A DNA stretch of 49,839 nucleotides. It comes from Candidatus Symbiopectobacterium sp. 'North America' (GTDB taxonomy: Bacteria; Pseudomonadota; Gammaproteobacteria; Enterobacterales; Enterobacteriaceae). The position numbers and the translations under genes are program-made. Below the pieces are notes generated by a model. It was not told the origin of the DNA and did not search any database. It saw nothing but the letters and a program-made list of their open reading frames with translations. Every line of letters begins with the position of its first letter. Position 1 is the stretch's first letter. Below are positions 9,129 through 20,498 of this stretch, piece after piece. The stretch is from assembly GCF_015762685.1 (NCBI RefSeq), contig NZ_PEHF01000096.1, forward strand, positions 1-49,839, read 5' to 3'.

Positions 9129-11416
9129 ATGGATGAACAACTCAAACAGAGCGCATTGGATTTCCACCAGTATCCGGTGCCGGGGAAGATTCAGGTGTCC
9201 CCCACCAAACCGCTAGCGACCCAACGCGATTTGGCGTTGGCCTACTCTCCGGGCGTTGCTGCACCTTATCTTGAAATCGCCGAAGATCCGCTGGCTGCTT
9301 ACAAATACAAAGCACGCGGCAATCTGGTCGCGGTGATCTCCAACGGAACGGCGGTGCTTGGCCTCGGTAACATTGGTGCGTTGGCTGGCAAGCCGGTAAT
9401 GGAAGGCAAGGGCGTTCTCTTTAAAAAATTCTCCGGCGTCGATGTGTTCGATATCGAAGTGGACGAACTGGATCCGGATAAATTGATCGATGTGATTGCC
9501 ACGCTGGAGCCGACCTTTGGTGGCATCAACCTGGAATATATCAAAGCGCCGGAGTGCTTCTATATTGAGAAGAAACTGCGTGAACGCATGAAGACCCAGT
9601 GTTCCATGACGATCAGCACGGCACGGCGATCATCTGTACTGCGGCAGTATTGAACGGCCTGCGCGTGGTGGAGAAAAACATCTCTGACGTGCGTCTGGTG
9701 GTATCCGGCGCGGGTGCTGCCTCCATTGCCTGCCTGAATTTGCTGGTGGCGCTGGGGCTGAAGAAACACAACATCGTGGTGTGTGACTCACGCGGCGTGA
9801 TCTACAAAGGTCGTACGCCAACATGGAAGAGAACAATGCGATTTACGCGGTGGAAGACACCGGTGCGCGCAAACTGGGTGACGTGATCCCTAATGCCGAT
9901 ATCTTCCTGGGCTGTTCCGGCCCCGGCGTATTGACGCAGGACATGGTGAAAACCATGGCGCCGCGTCCGCTGATCATGGCGCTGGCAAACCCGAAACCGG
10001 AGATCCTGCCGCCGTTAGCCAAAGCGGTGCGCCCGGACGCCATTATCTGCACCATCTGCACCGGACGTTCTGACTATCCGAATCAGGTTAATAACGTGCT
10101 GTGCTTCCCGTTTATTTTCCGTGGCGCATTGGATGTAGGTGCAACTACCATCAACGAAGAGATGAAGCTGGCGTGTGTGAAAGCGATTGCTGATTTGGCG
10201 CTGGCGGAACAGAGTGAAGTGGTGGCCTCGGCGTATGGCGATCAGGAATTGTCATTTGGCCTTGAATACCTTATCCCGAAACCTTTCGACCCGTGCTTAA
10301 TAATCAAGATTGCGCCAGCGGTGGCAAAAGCAGCGATGGATTCAGGCGTGGCGACGCGTCCTATTGCCGACTTTGATGCTTATATCGAGAAACTGACGCA
10401 GTTTGTCTATAAAACCAACCTGTTTATGAAGCCGATATTCTCTCAGGCGCGCCAGCAGCCGAAACGCGTAGTATTTGCCGAAGGGGAAGATCCGCGCGTG
10501 CTGCACGCCACGCAAGAACTGGTGACGCTGGGGCTGGCTTTCCCTATTCTGATCGGGCGTCCCGGTGTTATCGAGAAGCGTCTGCAAAAACTTGGCCTGC
10601 AAATCACTATCGGTAAAGATTTTGAGGTAGTGAATAACGAATCCGATCCGCGCTTCAAGGAGTACTGGTCGGAATATTACGCGTTGATGAAACGCCGTGG
10701 CGTCTCGCAGGAAACCGCGCAGCGTGAAGTGATCCGCAACCCGACGGTGATTGCCGCCATCATGGTGCAACGCGGTGAAGCGGATGAGATGATTTGCGGC
10801 ACTATCGGCAGCTATGAAGAGCATTTCGAGGTGGTCGAGAAGGTGCTGGGTTACCGCGAGGGGGGTACACGTGGCGGGTGCCATGAATGCCCTATTGCTG
10901 CCGAGCGGCAACACCTTTATCGCTGACACCTATGTCAACCCAGACCCAACGCCAGAGCAACTGTCAGAAATCACCTTGATGGCCGCGCACACCGTGCGTC
11001 GTTTCGGTATCGAACCGAAAGTCGCGCTGTTGTCGCACTCCAACTTTGGTACTTCGAACTCGCCCACCGTACGCAAAATGCGTGAGGCGCTGGCGTTGAT
11101 CAACACGCTGGCACCGGAGCTGGAAGTGGATGGTGAGATGCACGGCGATGCCGCGCTGGTGGAAGCGATTCGCCGCGAGCAAATGTCGGACAGCCCTTTA
11201 AAAGGCTCTGCCAATATTCTCATCATGCCGAACATGGAAGCGGTGCGTATCAGCTATAACCTGCTGCGCGTTTCCTCGTCTGAAGGGGTGACGGTGGGAC
11301 CGGTGCTGATGGGCGTTGCCAAACCGGTGCACATCCTGACGCCGATCGCCTCGGTACGGCGTATCGTCAACATGGTGGCGCTGGCCGTGGTGGAAGAGCA
11401 GACTCAGCCGCTGTAA
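9129..11416 (+). pseudogene. maeB: NADP-dependent malic enzyme with phosphotransacetylase-like domain, frameshifted
   Basis: MaeB decarboxylates malate to pyruvate with NADP; the C-terminal half is a regulatory phosphotransacetylase-like domain. The N-terminus ([16 protein letters not shown]), the [10 protein letters not shown] segment, the VVSGAGAASIACLNLL Rossmann loop and the C-terminal GVTVGPVLMGVAKPVH all match E. coli MaeB nearly end to end. Four lesions are seen: one base lost near 9594 (before [10 protein letters not shown]), one A lost near 9820, a 9-base tandem duplication at 10045-10062 adding Ile-Cys-Thr, and one G gained in the G run at 10860-10865. The first frameshift truncates the protein at about 174 of 760 residues. 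No clear ribosome-binding site precedes the ATG. Confidence 0.93.
10045..10062 (+). repeat. 9-base tandem duplication inside maeB
   Basis: ATCTGCACC occurs twice back to back. The coding result is IICTICTGRSDYPN where E. coli MaeB has IICTGRSDYPN. It is in frame and lies next to the conserved TGRSDYPN active-site segment. It looks like a replication-slippage event rather than a base-calling error. Confidence 0.85.
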
Positions 11417-11438
11417 ATCGATTTGTGCGCTGTACAGC

Positions 11439-11462
11439 AAACAGCCCACTTGTGGGCTGTTT
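11439..11462 (+). terminator. Hairpin terminator after maeB
   Basis: AAACAGCCCA (11439-11448) pairs with TGGGCTGTTT (11453-11462) over a 4-base loop, 22 bases after the maeB stop. The T tail is short. The following 150 bases up to yaiI hold nothing recognisable. Confidence 0.6.
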
Positions 11463-11613
11463 CAGACTGATGACAAAACCGCTTTACCCCTTCGTCGTCC
11501 TCGGAGAAAGCCGGCGATCTCTGTAAGAATAAACGCGTTTCTTCTGTTAGAGATTCCCGCTTTCGCGAAAATGACGGAGGTGCGTGGGAATGGCTGGTTT
11601 TTTTATCAGGGAA

Positions 11614-13055
<1,442 letters not shown>

Positions 13056-13186
13056 TCACAACGGCGATGTGTTGGTTTTCCTGCTGCTGAGCGACTGCGA
13101 CAGAGGGGATGACAGCAAATTGATATTGCGTCTGCGCGAGATCACGCGATAATCAGATTTTCCTTAGCGATCAACGGGGGGATCCA

Positions 13187-13612
13187 ATGGAAATCCGCGT
13201 ATTCAGACAAGATGACTTTGAAGAAGTGATTACCCTATGGGAACGTTGCGATCTGCTGCGCCCCTGGAACGATCCAGAAATGAATATTGAGCGCAAAGTG
13301 AATCATGACGTCTCCCTGTTTTTGGTGGCCGAAGTGGGCGGCGAAATCGTGGGTTCGGTGATGGGCGGGTATGACGGCCATCGCGGATCGGCCTACTATC
13401 TGGGCGTCCATCCGGATTTTCGCGGGTGTGGCATCGCTAACGCGTTGATTAGCCGTCTGGAGAAAAAACTTATCGCACGCGGTTGCCCCAAAATCCACCT
13501 GATGGTGCGGCAGGACAATGATGCGGTGATCGGCATGTATGAAAAGCTGAACTACGATATCGTGGATTCTGTAACGCTTGGGAAACGTCTCATCGAAGAT
13601 CAAGAATATTGA
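13187..13612 (+). CDS. ypeA: GNAT N-acetyltransferase YpeA
   Basis: This is an intact 141-residue GNAT-fold acetyltransferase. The opening [23 protein letters not shown] and the acetyl-CoA loop [15 protein letters not shown] (R/Q-x-x-G-x-G/A type) are diagnostic; [15 protein letters not shown] is the usual C-terminal part. A purine-rich GGGGG lies upstream of the ATG. It is divergent from hemF across a 182-base gap, matching the E. coli neighbourhood. The acceptor substrate is not known. Confidence 0.92.
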   Translation: MEIRVFRQDDFEEVITLWERCDLLRPWNDPEMNIERKVNHDVSLFLVAEVGGEIVGSVMGGYDGHRGSAYYLGVHPDFRGCGIANALISRLEKKLIARGCPKIHLMVRQDNDAVIGMYEKLNYDIVDSVTLGKRLIEDQEY

Positions 13613-13675
13613 TCGCTATTGTTGGTTTTTTGGCTTGTTGTTTAAAAACTGTTGCGTCTTGTGATTCGCTTAGAT

Positions 13676-13694
13676 GATAATGAGTATCAATTGA
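13676..13694 (+). promoter_or_regulatory. Fur-box-like operator upstream of the FecI-like gene
   Basis: GATAATGAGTATCAATTGA matches the 19-base Fur consensus at 13 positions, including the first eight. It lies 30 bases before the sigma-factor ATG, a normal place for iron repression. This fits iron control of the FecI/FecR/Fus-type remnant downstream. Confidence 0.6.
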
Positions 13695-13723
13695 TCTTTG
13701 CGGTATTTTTATTGCCACCGACT

Positions 13724-14252
13724 ATGACGCAGCTAACGACATTCTGGAGCGTATTTTACCACTCCCACCAGGGATGGCTGCGCGGATGGCTCAGTAAAAA
13801 AAACCGGTTGTCGCCATCTGGCGGACGATCTTACCCACGATACTTTCCTCAAATTACTGACCCTGGCGGAGCCGGAAGCAATCCGTAATCCACTCGCTTA
13901 CCTGATGGTCACTGCCAACCATGTGATGATCGACCAGTTCTGCAAGCTCAAACTGGAAGAGTATGCATTGGCGGCGCTGGCGCAGTTAGCGGAAGGTGCA
14001 GAGGCGCAATCTGCCGAACAGCGCGTGGCAATCAGTCAATTGGTAGCCACGGCGCTGCATATCCTCAATGAAGAGCTGGATGAAAAAGTGCAGCGCGCGT
14101 TCATCATGGCGCGCGTTGAAGGCCATTCCTATCGCGATATCGCCGTTACGTTGGGTGTAAGCGAAAGCAGCGTTAAACAGTATCTGGCAAAAGCCATGAT
14201 CCATTTCCACACCCGTATCTTCAGTCTGGAAAGCGATGAACCAGAAAGCTGA
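13724..14252 (+). pseudogene. FecI-like ECF sigma factor, frameshifted
   Basis: ECF sigma factors of the FecI group direct polymerase to TonB-receptor operons when iron is scarce. The N-terminus (LTTFWSVFYHSHQGWLRGWL) and the DDLTHDTFLKLL and NPLAYLMVTANHVMIDQF segments form region 2. RAFIMARVEGHSYRDIA with VSESSVKQYLAKAM forms region 4. An eighth A in the A run at 13796-13803 shifts the frame after about 26 residues; with seven A the reading SKKTGCRHLADDLTHDTF continues to the end. It is followed by a FecR-like gene overlapping by 17 bases. Without the shift the protein would be about 175 residues, normal for FecI. Confidence 0.85.
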
Positions 14253-14775
14253 ATTAGCGCGTATCCAGCAGCAGGCCGCTGAGTGGCTCATCCGCTTTTC
14301 TGAACCTGAGGAAGACGAGGCTGCGGATGCCGCACGTGCTGCCGAATGGCAGCGCTGGTGCGAACAGGATGCGCGCCATGAGAGGGTTTATCACCAGATG
14401 CAGCAACTCTGGTCCAGCGCGGCGCTGACACCAGCCACCACGCAGCGTAAGGCGCGCCCGCAACGTTTCCTCTCTTTGGCCTTGGTGCTGGGGGTGGTGG
14501 GCATGCTTGCCAGCCAACTGCCTTATCGCTACTGGTTGGCAGATCAGCGCACGGCAATCGGTGAAATCGGCCGTCTGACGCTGCATGATGGTAGCGTACT
14601 GACGCTAAACACCGACTCTGCGGTTAACCTGCACTTTGATACCCGACAACGCACGGTGGAACTGGTGCAAGGGGAAGCCTACGCACAGGTGGCAAAAGAT
14701 CCTGCCGGACGCCCATTTGTGATTCGCTGCTTACAGGTTTCTGCCCGAGCGCTGGGCACGCGCTACAGCGTGCGC
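14236..14775 (+). pseudogene. FecR-like anti-sigma regulator, 3' part deleted
   Basis: FecR proteins span the inner membrane and pass the signal from a TonB receptor to the sigma factor. This one keeps the cytoplasmic N-terminal domain (AAEWLIRFSEPEEDEAADAA, then WQRWCEQDARHERVYHQM), one membrane helix at about residues 78-95, and the start of the periplasmic FecR domain (GRLTLHDGSVLTLNTDSAV, QGEAYAQVA). At about residue 180 (after ALGTRYSVR) the FecR match stops and the same frame continues into FusC/PqqL-like sequence. The C-terminal receptor-contacting part is gone, together with whatever lay between, presumably a TonB-dependent receptor gene. Confidence 0.82.
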
Positions 14776-16455
14776 GACATTGTCGAGCTTAAAAACGATA
14801 TTCGATAAGCGGCAAATCGCATGGCTGACAATGTGTAATCACGCGAATTTGCCGATTGGGTTCAGCAACTTTCGGTGGGCTGGCTGCAAAGCAAACCCTA
14901 TGTCAGCGCGCAGCAGATTGGCCGTGATGCCCTGACGCTGTTGCCGACCATCACGCCGCAAGACGTGAATCGTCATTTGCAGCGTTGGCTGGCCGCGTCG
15001 GATACGCTGGTGCAATTCAGCGTGCCTGGCAATGCGCCGTTTACTCTACCGACGGTAATGGCGATAACCACTGAGCTACAAAAGGCCCGTGCGGTTAATC
15101 TTGCGCCTGCGCCACTGCCGTTAGCGAAAGTGGTGCCGGAACTGTCTGTGGTTACCACGACGGGTAAGCGCACTGCGGTGCAGCACTTCCCGCAGCAGGT
15201 GGAACAATGGCAACTTGCGAACGGCGATCGCGTGGTTTACCTGCGCACGCCGCTGGCGCGCGACAAGTTTTACCTGTCGTCCTACAGCAATGCCGGGTTT
15301 ATGGCGAAAACGCTCACCCCCTGGCAGGCGCAAATTGGCAGCCAGATTGTGGCACAGAGTGGTCCACAGGGCTGGCGTGCGGAGAATTTGCGCGACTGGA
15401 AACAAGCGCAAGCGGTGTCGTTCAACGTCAGCCAAAGCGCGGATGAGTTGCAAATTACCGGGCAATCCACGCTGACACAGGTGCAGTCGTTGTTCCAGCT
15501 TTATCATGCAATGAACACGCAGGCAGGCATTGATGCCTGCGTCATGAAAGACAGTCTGGCGTCCCTGATGCGCCAACGCGCCAATCGCAGTCAGTCGGCA
15601 GGCGATCTGCGTCAGCGTGAAGTGACGCGTTAGCGCTTTGGGCAACCCGCATACCAGGAACCTGATCAAGCGCAATTTCGTGGGGTGACTGCGCCGATGT
15701 TGCTCACCCAATGGCAACAGACAGTAAGCGCACCGGTAACCTACTACCTGATGGCGAACGAACCGGCGGACAGGTTCTTGCCACTGGTTGAGCGTTATCT
15801 GGCGTCATTGCCGCGTGCTACCCAGCCGGCCATCACGCAACATTTGGCACTGGCAGGCACACGCGAATCAACCGTGGCGTTGAATATCGAACCGCGTTCA
15901 GAGGTGCGGGCCTGGAGTTATACCGAACAACCCTGGACGCCGCAGGCCGCTGTGCATGTCAGCATTGCTCGCAACCTGGCAAATAAATATCTGAAAAACA
16001 GCCTGCGCGATGAGGCGCTGGGTATTTACCGTATGCGCCTAGACAGTGAGTTGGCAGACAAGGCCCAGCGCATCGAGGCCGAGATAAGCTTTACCGCTTC
16101 TCCTGAGCGGGGTCATGAACTGTGGCAGCGCGCTGAACAGCTGCTGGCCAACTTGCCGCAACGGATTACCGCAGACGATGTTGAACAGCAGCGCCAGCAA
16201 TTTATCCGCGCGGAGCAAGGGCGTAGCAATGATTTCACTACCCAGCAGCGGCGCTTGATTTTGAGCGATCGCCACTACGGCGATCCGCGTTATTTGAGTG
16301 AAGTGTCGAACCTCGCGCAGGCGGTGACGTTAGACGGGGTACGCGCGATGGTGAGCAAGCTGCTCAACCCAGCTAATCGCGCGCTGTTACTGTCATTGCC
16401 GCGAGAAGGTGCTGAAACAGCGGACAGCGCAACGGATGGAGACGTCACCCTATGA
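14776..16455 (+). pseudogene. M16 peptidase PqqL/FusC-like, C-terminal remnant with nonsense codons
   Basis: PqqL/FusC are periplasmic two-part M16 metalloproteases; in Pectobacterium FusC cleaves imported plant ferredoxin to free iron. The remaining part begins inside the protein (REFADWVQQLSVGWLQSK) and ends normally (AMVSKLLNPANRALLLSLP). The N-terminal domain with the HxxEH zinc site is absent, so this copy cannot be catalytic. In-frame stops lie at 14806-14808, 14836-14838 and 15631-15633, and the frame is that of the upstream FecR remnant. Its TGA overlaps the ATG of the ABC gene as ATGA. The order pqqL then yddA agrees with the fusC-fusD and pqqL/yddA arrangements. Confidence 0.8.
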
Positions 16456-18110
16456 GCGCATTATGGAAACTGTGCCGCCCCTTCTGGGGCGGATGGCGCA
16501 GTTGGCGCGCCTGGTCGCTGCTGGCCGTTGCTGTCTCCATGGGGTTCGGCATCGTCTATCTCAACGTGCAGATCAACGAATGGAGCCGGGTGTTTTATGA
16601 CACGCTCGGCACATACTACAGCAGCAAGCTGTTTGGCTTGATGAAAGAGTACACGGTCTACATCCTGCTCTATATCGGCGTTTTTGTGTCTCAGGACTGG
16701 TTTACCAGCTTGCTGGTGATCCGTTGGCGTAGCGCCTTGACCGCGCAATTTGTTGATAGCTGGCTGGCAAAACGCACCTTTTATCGCATGTCGCTAACCG
16801 GAAAAATCGACAACCGGGATCAGCGTATCGCCGAAGATATCAATTTGTTCACCGATAAGCTGGTCAGCATGGTGGTCGCCTTTATCATCAATGCGGGTCG
16901 ACTATCGTCGTTTATGATCATTCTCTGGCACTCTCTGGCGTGCAACGCTTTACCCTGTTTGCTCGTGAGTGGGAGATCTCCGGCTATCTGGTGTGGGTGG
17001 TGGTTATCTACACCGTGGTGGGTACCTTGATTACGCACTTGGTGGGGAAAAAACTGCACGGCATCAGCTATGCCCGACAGCGCTCAGAAGCGGATTTCCG
17101 CGCCGCGCTGCTGCGCAAACATGACAATGCGGAACAGATTGCGCTCTATGGCGGTGAGGCTCAGGAAAAAACCTATCTGACGCGCCATTTTAGCGAGGCC
17201 GCACACAGTTGGCGTCAACTGATGGACACGAAGCGTAATATGGGGTTCTTCACCTCCGGCTATATGAGTGTCAGTCTGATTATGCCCGTTTTTGCCGCGT
17301 TGCCTGCCTTTTTATCGAAAACGGTCACGCTCGGCGGTTTAATACAGATCCGCAGTGCGTTTGCTCAGGTGCACGGTGTGCTTAGCTGGTTTATTCACAT
17401 GTACGTGGAGATAACCATGCTTTCCGCCAGCATCCAGCGTTTGATCCAGTTCAAGCAGGAAATTGATCGCCATCAGCCACAGCAGGCGGCACCGGACGTC
17501 GGCGAATGCCTGAATATCGAGAACCTGTCGTTTGCTACGCCGCAGGGCACCCCGCTGTTAAACGATGTGTCGCTGCACTGTGCGCCGGGAAGCTCGAGCA
17601 AACTGTCCGGGCCAAGTGGATTGGGTAAATCGACGCTGTTGCGCACCTTGAACGGACTGTGGCCCTACTATCGTGGGCAGTGGCAAGCGCAAGCGGGCCG
17701 CTCGCTATTGTTGCCACAGAAAAGCTATTTGGGGCAGGGGACACTGGCGGAGGTGCTGTGTTACCCGCACCCACCGCTCAAGGATGTCAGCACCATGCAG
17801 CGCACCCTGGAACGGGTTGGCCTCGGTGAGTGGTGCGATCGTTTGGCTGAGCGACATAACTGGGATCGTATCTTTTCCGGTGGTGAACAGCAGCGGCTGG
17901 CCTTCGCGCGCGCGTTGATCGCTAAACCGGATACGCTCTATCTGGATGAAGCCACCAGCCGTCTCGATCACGGTGCGTGTGTTGCTGAGCGAGCTTAAAC
18001 AGGCGCTGCCGGCGTGTACGGTGATCGCCATTACCCACCAGCGCGAGCTGGACGATCTGTTCCCGCATCACTACGACCTTACCACATTTCGCGCGGTGAC
18101 GGCGGGATAA
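16452..18110 (+). pseudogene. YddA/FusD-like ABC transporter (SbmA/BacA-type membrane domain), frameshifted
   Basis: This is an ABC half-transporter with an N-terminal six-helix SbmA/BacA-like membrane domain and a C-terminal ATPase. The membrane part has the INEWSRVFYDTLGTY and DNRDQRIAEDI segments. The ATPase has a Walker A (GPSGLGKST), signature FSGGEQQRLAFARAL and Walker B LYLDEATS. Two frameshifts are seen: one base lost near 16930 (LWHLSGVQRF expected) and one near 17975 just after the Walker B region. In the fus operon the equivalent protein is thought to handle ferredoxin peptides. It follows the FusC remnant with a 4-base overlap and is followed by a hairpin terminator. Confidence 0.85.
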
Positions 18111-18121
18111 CGCCATCAATC

Positions 18122-18150
18122 AGAAGGAAGGCCTGTGTGGCCTTCCTTCT
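18122..18150 (+). terminator. Hairpin terminator after the ABC transporter remnant
   Basis: A perfect 12-base stem, AGAAGGAAGGCC with GGCCTTCCTTCT, closes a TGTGT loop, 11 bases after the stop codon. No strong T run follows, so efficiency is uncertain. It could also work for the other strand. Confidence 0.6.
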
Positions 18151-18253
18151 GTCATCTCGTTCTGATCGCTGATGTGAAGGTAATTATTCCTTTCTGTGGT
18201 CCGCCGCTTCGGTTAGGTTAGGTTATCTGAATCACGTTTGCTGGAGCAGAGTA

Positions 18254-18565
18254 ATGATCGTAAGAACATGGCATGGATGCGTTCCCGTTTCGCATGCAGC
18301 GGGGTTTGCGGCACACCTTGATGTCACGGGCATTCAACATTCCCAAAGTATACCGGGCAATTTGGGGGCAGCGGTAAAGAGGGTTACGCAAGGCGATTGG
18401 GAGCATTTCTTTCTCGCCACCTATTGGCAAGATATTGAGGCAGTAAAAGCGTTTGCGGGTGAAGATTACCATGTTGCCGTCACCTATCCTGACGATGAAC
18501 AGTTTGGCCTGTTGTCCGATCCTTATGTTTTTCAACATGAGGTTGAGTCCGCCTTGCCGCTATAA
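18254..18565 (+). CDS. Small ABM-domain (antibiotic biosynthesis monooxygenase-like) protein
   Basis: This is an intact 103-residue protein resembling small ferredoxin-like ABM proteins: RTWHGCVPVSHAAGFAAHL at the start, a GNLGAAVKR strand, and the FLATYWQDIEAVKAFAGED segment typical of this fold. GGAGCAGAG precedes the ATG at proper spacing. Relatives include heme-degrading and quinol monooxygenases as well as many proteins without known function; no catalytic residue can be assigned. It stands alone between the terminator of the ABC remnant and yfeY. The 203 bases after it, up to yfeY, hold no gene that I can see. Confidence 0.65.
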   Translation: MIVRTWHGCVPVSHAAGFAAHLDVTGIQHSQSIPGNLGAAVKRVTQGDWEHFFLATYWQDIEAVKAFAGEDYHVAVTYPDDEQFGLLSDPYVFQHEVESALPL

Positions 18566-18768
18566 CTCGGCAGTAGGCTCACTGATAGGGAGTTTGTTTG
18601 TACCGCCAACGTCTTAGGTCGCTCACTTCCCCTTGCCGTGAGAATCAACGATAATCTTGCCCACTTGACCGTTTTTTACGGCACTTTTCTCAGGCCTGAG
18701 ACTCAAACTCTCACGCATGCGATCGTGGGGTGGCACAGGTGTCGCTCACTGTTAAAGGAATTTATGTT

Positions 18769-19371
18769 ATGAGGTTTCGCTCCGTTCAGTTGGTTTTTCC
18801 CTGTGTGCTGGCCGCCTTTTTGTTGACGGGATGTAACGCGCTCTCCAACTTTTCCTGGTCCAGCCTGTCGCCGTTCAACTGGTTTGGCAGCAAAATCGAG
18901 GTGTCGGATGCCGGTGTCGGCGGGCTTAATGGCGGCACGCCGCTGGCACAATAGCCGATAAACCAGGCGCTGAACGGTAATTATCGTTTGCGCAGCGGCA
19001 TGGGCACCACTAACGGCCAAATCACGGCGTTCTATCAGGCGCTGGATGGTAATGAGATCAAGTTGTTGATCAGCGGTAAGCCCAAAGCGCAGGTCAATTG
19101 CGTTGAGGTTATGGATGCGAAAATTGCCAGCGTATGGGGCGTGAAAATCGGGGATGCATTCAGCGCCCATTACAGTAAAGCCTTTGAGGTCTGCCAGCTT
19201 GCTCAAGGGGATGATGCCCGCAACGTAGAGTGCGTTGAATCGCAGAGCAAGCACGTCAGTTATCTCTATTCCGGTGACTGGAACGGTCCGGAAGGCTTAA
19301 TGCCCTCTGATGATATTCTGCAAACCTGGCACGTCAGCAAAATCATCTGGCACGCGCAAGCGCGTGACTGA
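18769..19371 (+). pseudogene. yfeY: RpoE-regulated lipoprotein YfeY, nonsense codon
   Basis: YfeY is a small outer-membrane-stress lipoprotein of unknown role. The N-terminus has a lipoprotein signal ending in the lipobox LLTGC (Cys near residue 22), and the rest matches YfeY (NGNYRLRSGM, GVKIGDAFSAHYSKAF, GPEGLMPSDD). AAAGGA precedes the ATG at 18769. A TAG at 18952-18954 interrupts it after 61 residues where the relatives read on, most simply CAG to TAG. The remainder is fully open, so one substitution accounts for the defect. Its position before yfeX agrees with E. coli. Confidence 0.87.
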
Positions 19372-19566
19372 TTTTATCGTCTCGACCTTTCTAGGCTTGG
19401 CGCGGTAACGCGCCAACGTCGTAGCGTTTCCATTCTCTCATCGTTTATTTTTATCCTTTGTTTTTGAACAAAGCACATTGTCGTGAATGCGGTATGATGG
19501 GTGCCTTAGGCTACGTAATGCCAAAAAACGATAAAAGCAGATAATTAAAACATGAGGAAGCTTGAA

Positions 19567-20466
19567 ATGACACAGATACAGAGCGGAATTTTGCTTGAGC
19601 ACCGTCGTTTTGCCATTTTTATTGAAGCCATGATTCAGGGCGAGTTCGACGCTATCCGCCAAGGCTGCAAAAAGTTTTGCCAGTCGTTGCAGGAGTTGCA
19701 GGCGCGTTTTCTCGATGCGGGGCTGGGGGCGACGCTGGCGTTTGGTCATGATGTGTGGCGCGATCTCGATTGCGAACAAGGAGCGGCTGAGCTGAAACCT
19801 TTTGCGCCGCTGGGTAAGGGGTTGGCACCGGCAACGCAGCGCGATCTGCTGCTGCATATTCAATCTTTGCGTCACGATGTCAATTTCAGCTTGGCTCAGG
19901 CGGCATTGACAGCGTTTGGTTCCGCGATCCACGTTGAAGAAGAGACATACGGCTTTCGCTGGGTTGAAGATCGCGATCTGAGTGGGTTTGTCGATGGCAC
20001 CGAAAACCCGCAGGACGATGCGCGACGCGACGTGGCGATTATCGCCGACGATCGGCCGGATGCGGGCGGCAGCTATGTGTTTGTGCAGCGCTGGGAACAT
20101 AATCTCAAGCAGTTGCAGCGCTTTAGCGTGGAGCAACAAGAGCAGATGATCGGTAGCACCAAGCAGGACAACGAAGAGATTCCGGCAGAGCAGCGCCCGA
20201 TCACCTCGCACCTGAGCCGGGTTGATCTTAAGGAAGAGGGCAAAGGGCTGAAAATTTTGCGTCAGAGCATGTCCTATGGCACGGCCAGCGGCAAACATGG
20301 TCTTTACTTTATTGCCTATTGCGCGCGCTTGCATAATATTGAACAGCAATTACTGAGCATGTTTGGCGATCGTGACGGCAAACGTGACGAGATGCTGCGC
20401 TTCACGCGCGCCGTTAGCGGCAGCTATTTCTTCGCTTCTTCGCTGGAAAAACTGCTCGCGTTGTAA
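19567..20466 (+). CDS. yfeX: Dye-decolorizing-type heme peroxidase YfeX
   Basis: This is an intact 299-residue cytoplasmic DyP-type peroxidase. It carries the GFVDGTENP motif with the catalytic aspartate (the family GxxDG), the proximal heme histidine in TSHLSRVDL, and the conserved [17 protein letters not shown] and [17 protein letters not shown] segments. AGGAAG precedes the ATG at 19567 by seven bases; an in-frame ATG at 19552 lacks such a site. YfeX has been discussed as a porphyrinogen oxidase and as a heme de-chelatase; the physiological role is unsettled. Confidence 0.95.
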   Translation: MTQIQSGILLEHRRFAIFIEAMIQGEFDAIRQGCKKFCQSLQELQARFLDAGLGATLAFGHDVWRDLDCEQGAAELKPFAPLGKGLAPATQRDLLLHIQSLRHDVNFSLAQAALTAFGSAIHVEEETYGFRWVEDRDLSGFVDGTENPQDDARRDVAIIADDRPDAGGSYVFVQRWEHNLKQLQRFSVEQQEQMIGSTKQDNEEIPAEQRPITSHLSRVDLKEEGKGLKILRQSMSYGTASGKHGLYFIAYCARLHNIEQQLLSMFGDRDGKRDEMLRFTRAVSGSYFFASSLEKLLAL

Positions 20467-20498
20467 CATTTTCACGTTGAGTAGGTAGGGGAGACGAG

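Noticed and set aside
9129..11416. That all frameshifts here are sequencing errors
   Set aside because: One-base indels in runs could be, but the 9-base duplication, many nonsense substitutions and several large gene-joining deletions cannot. Some indels may still be errors.
19438..20349. A long minus-strand frame across yfeX
   Set aside because: It is a shadow of yfeX: no family resemblance, low-complexity basic composition and no ribosome-binding site.
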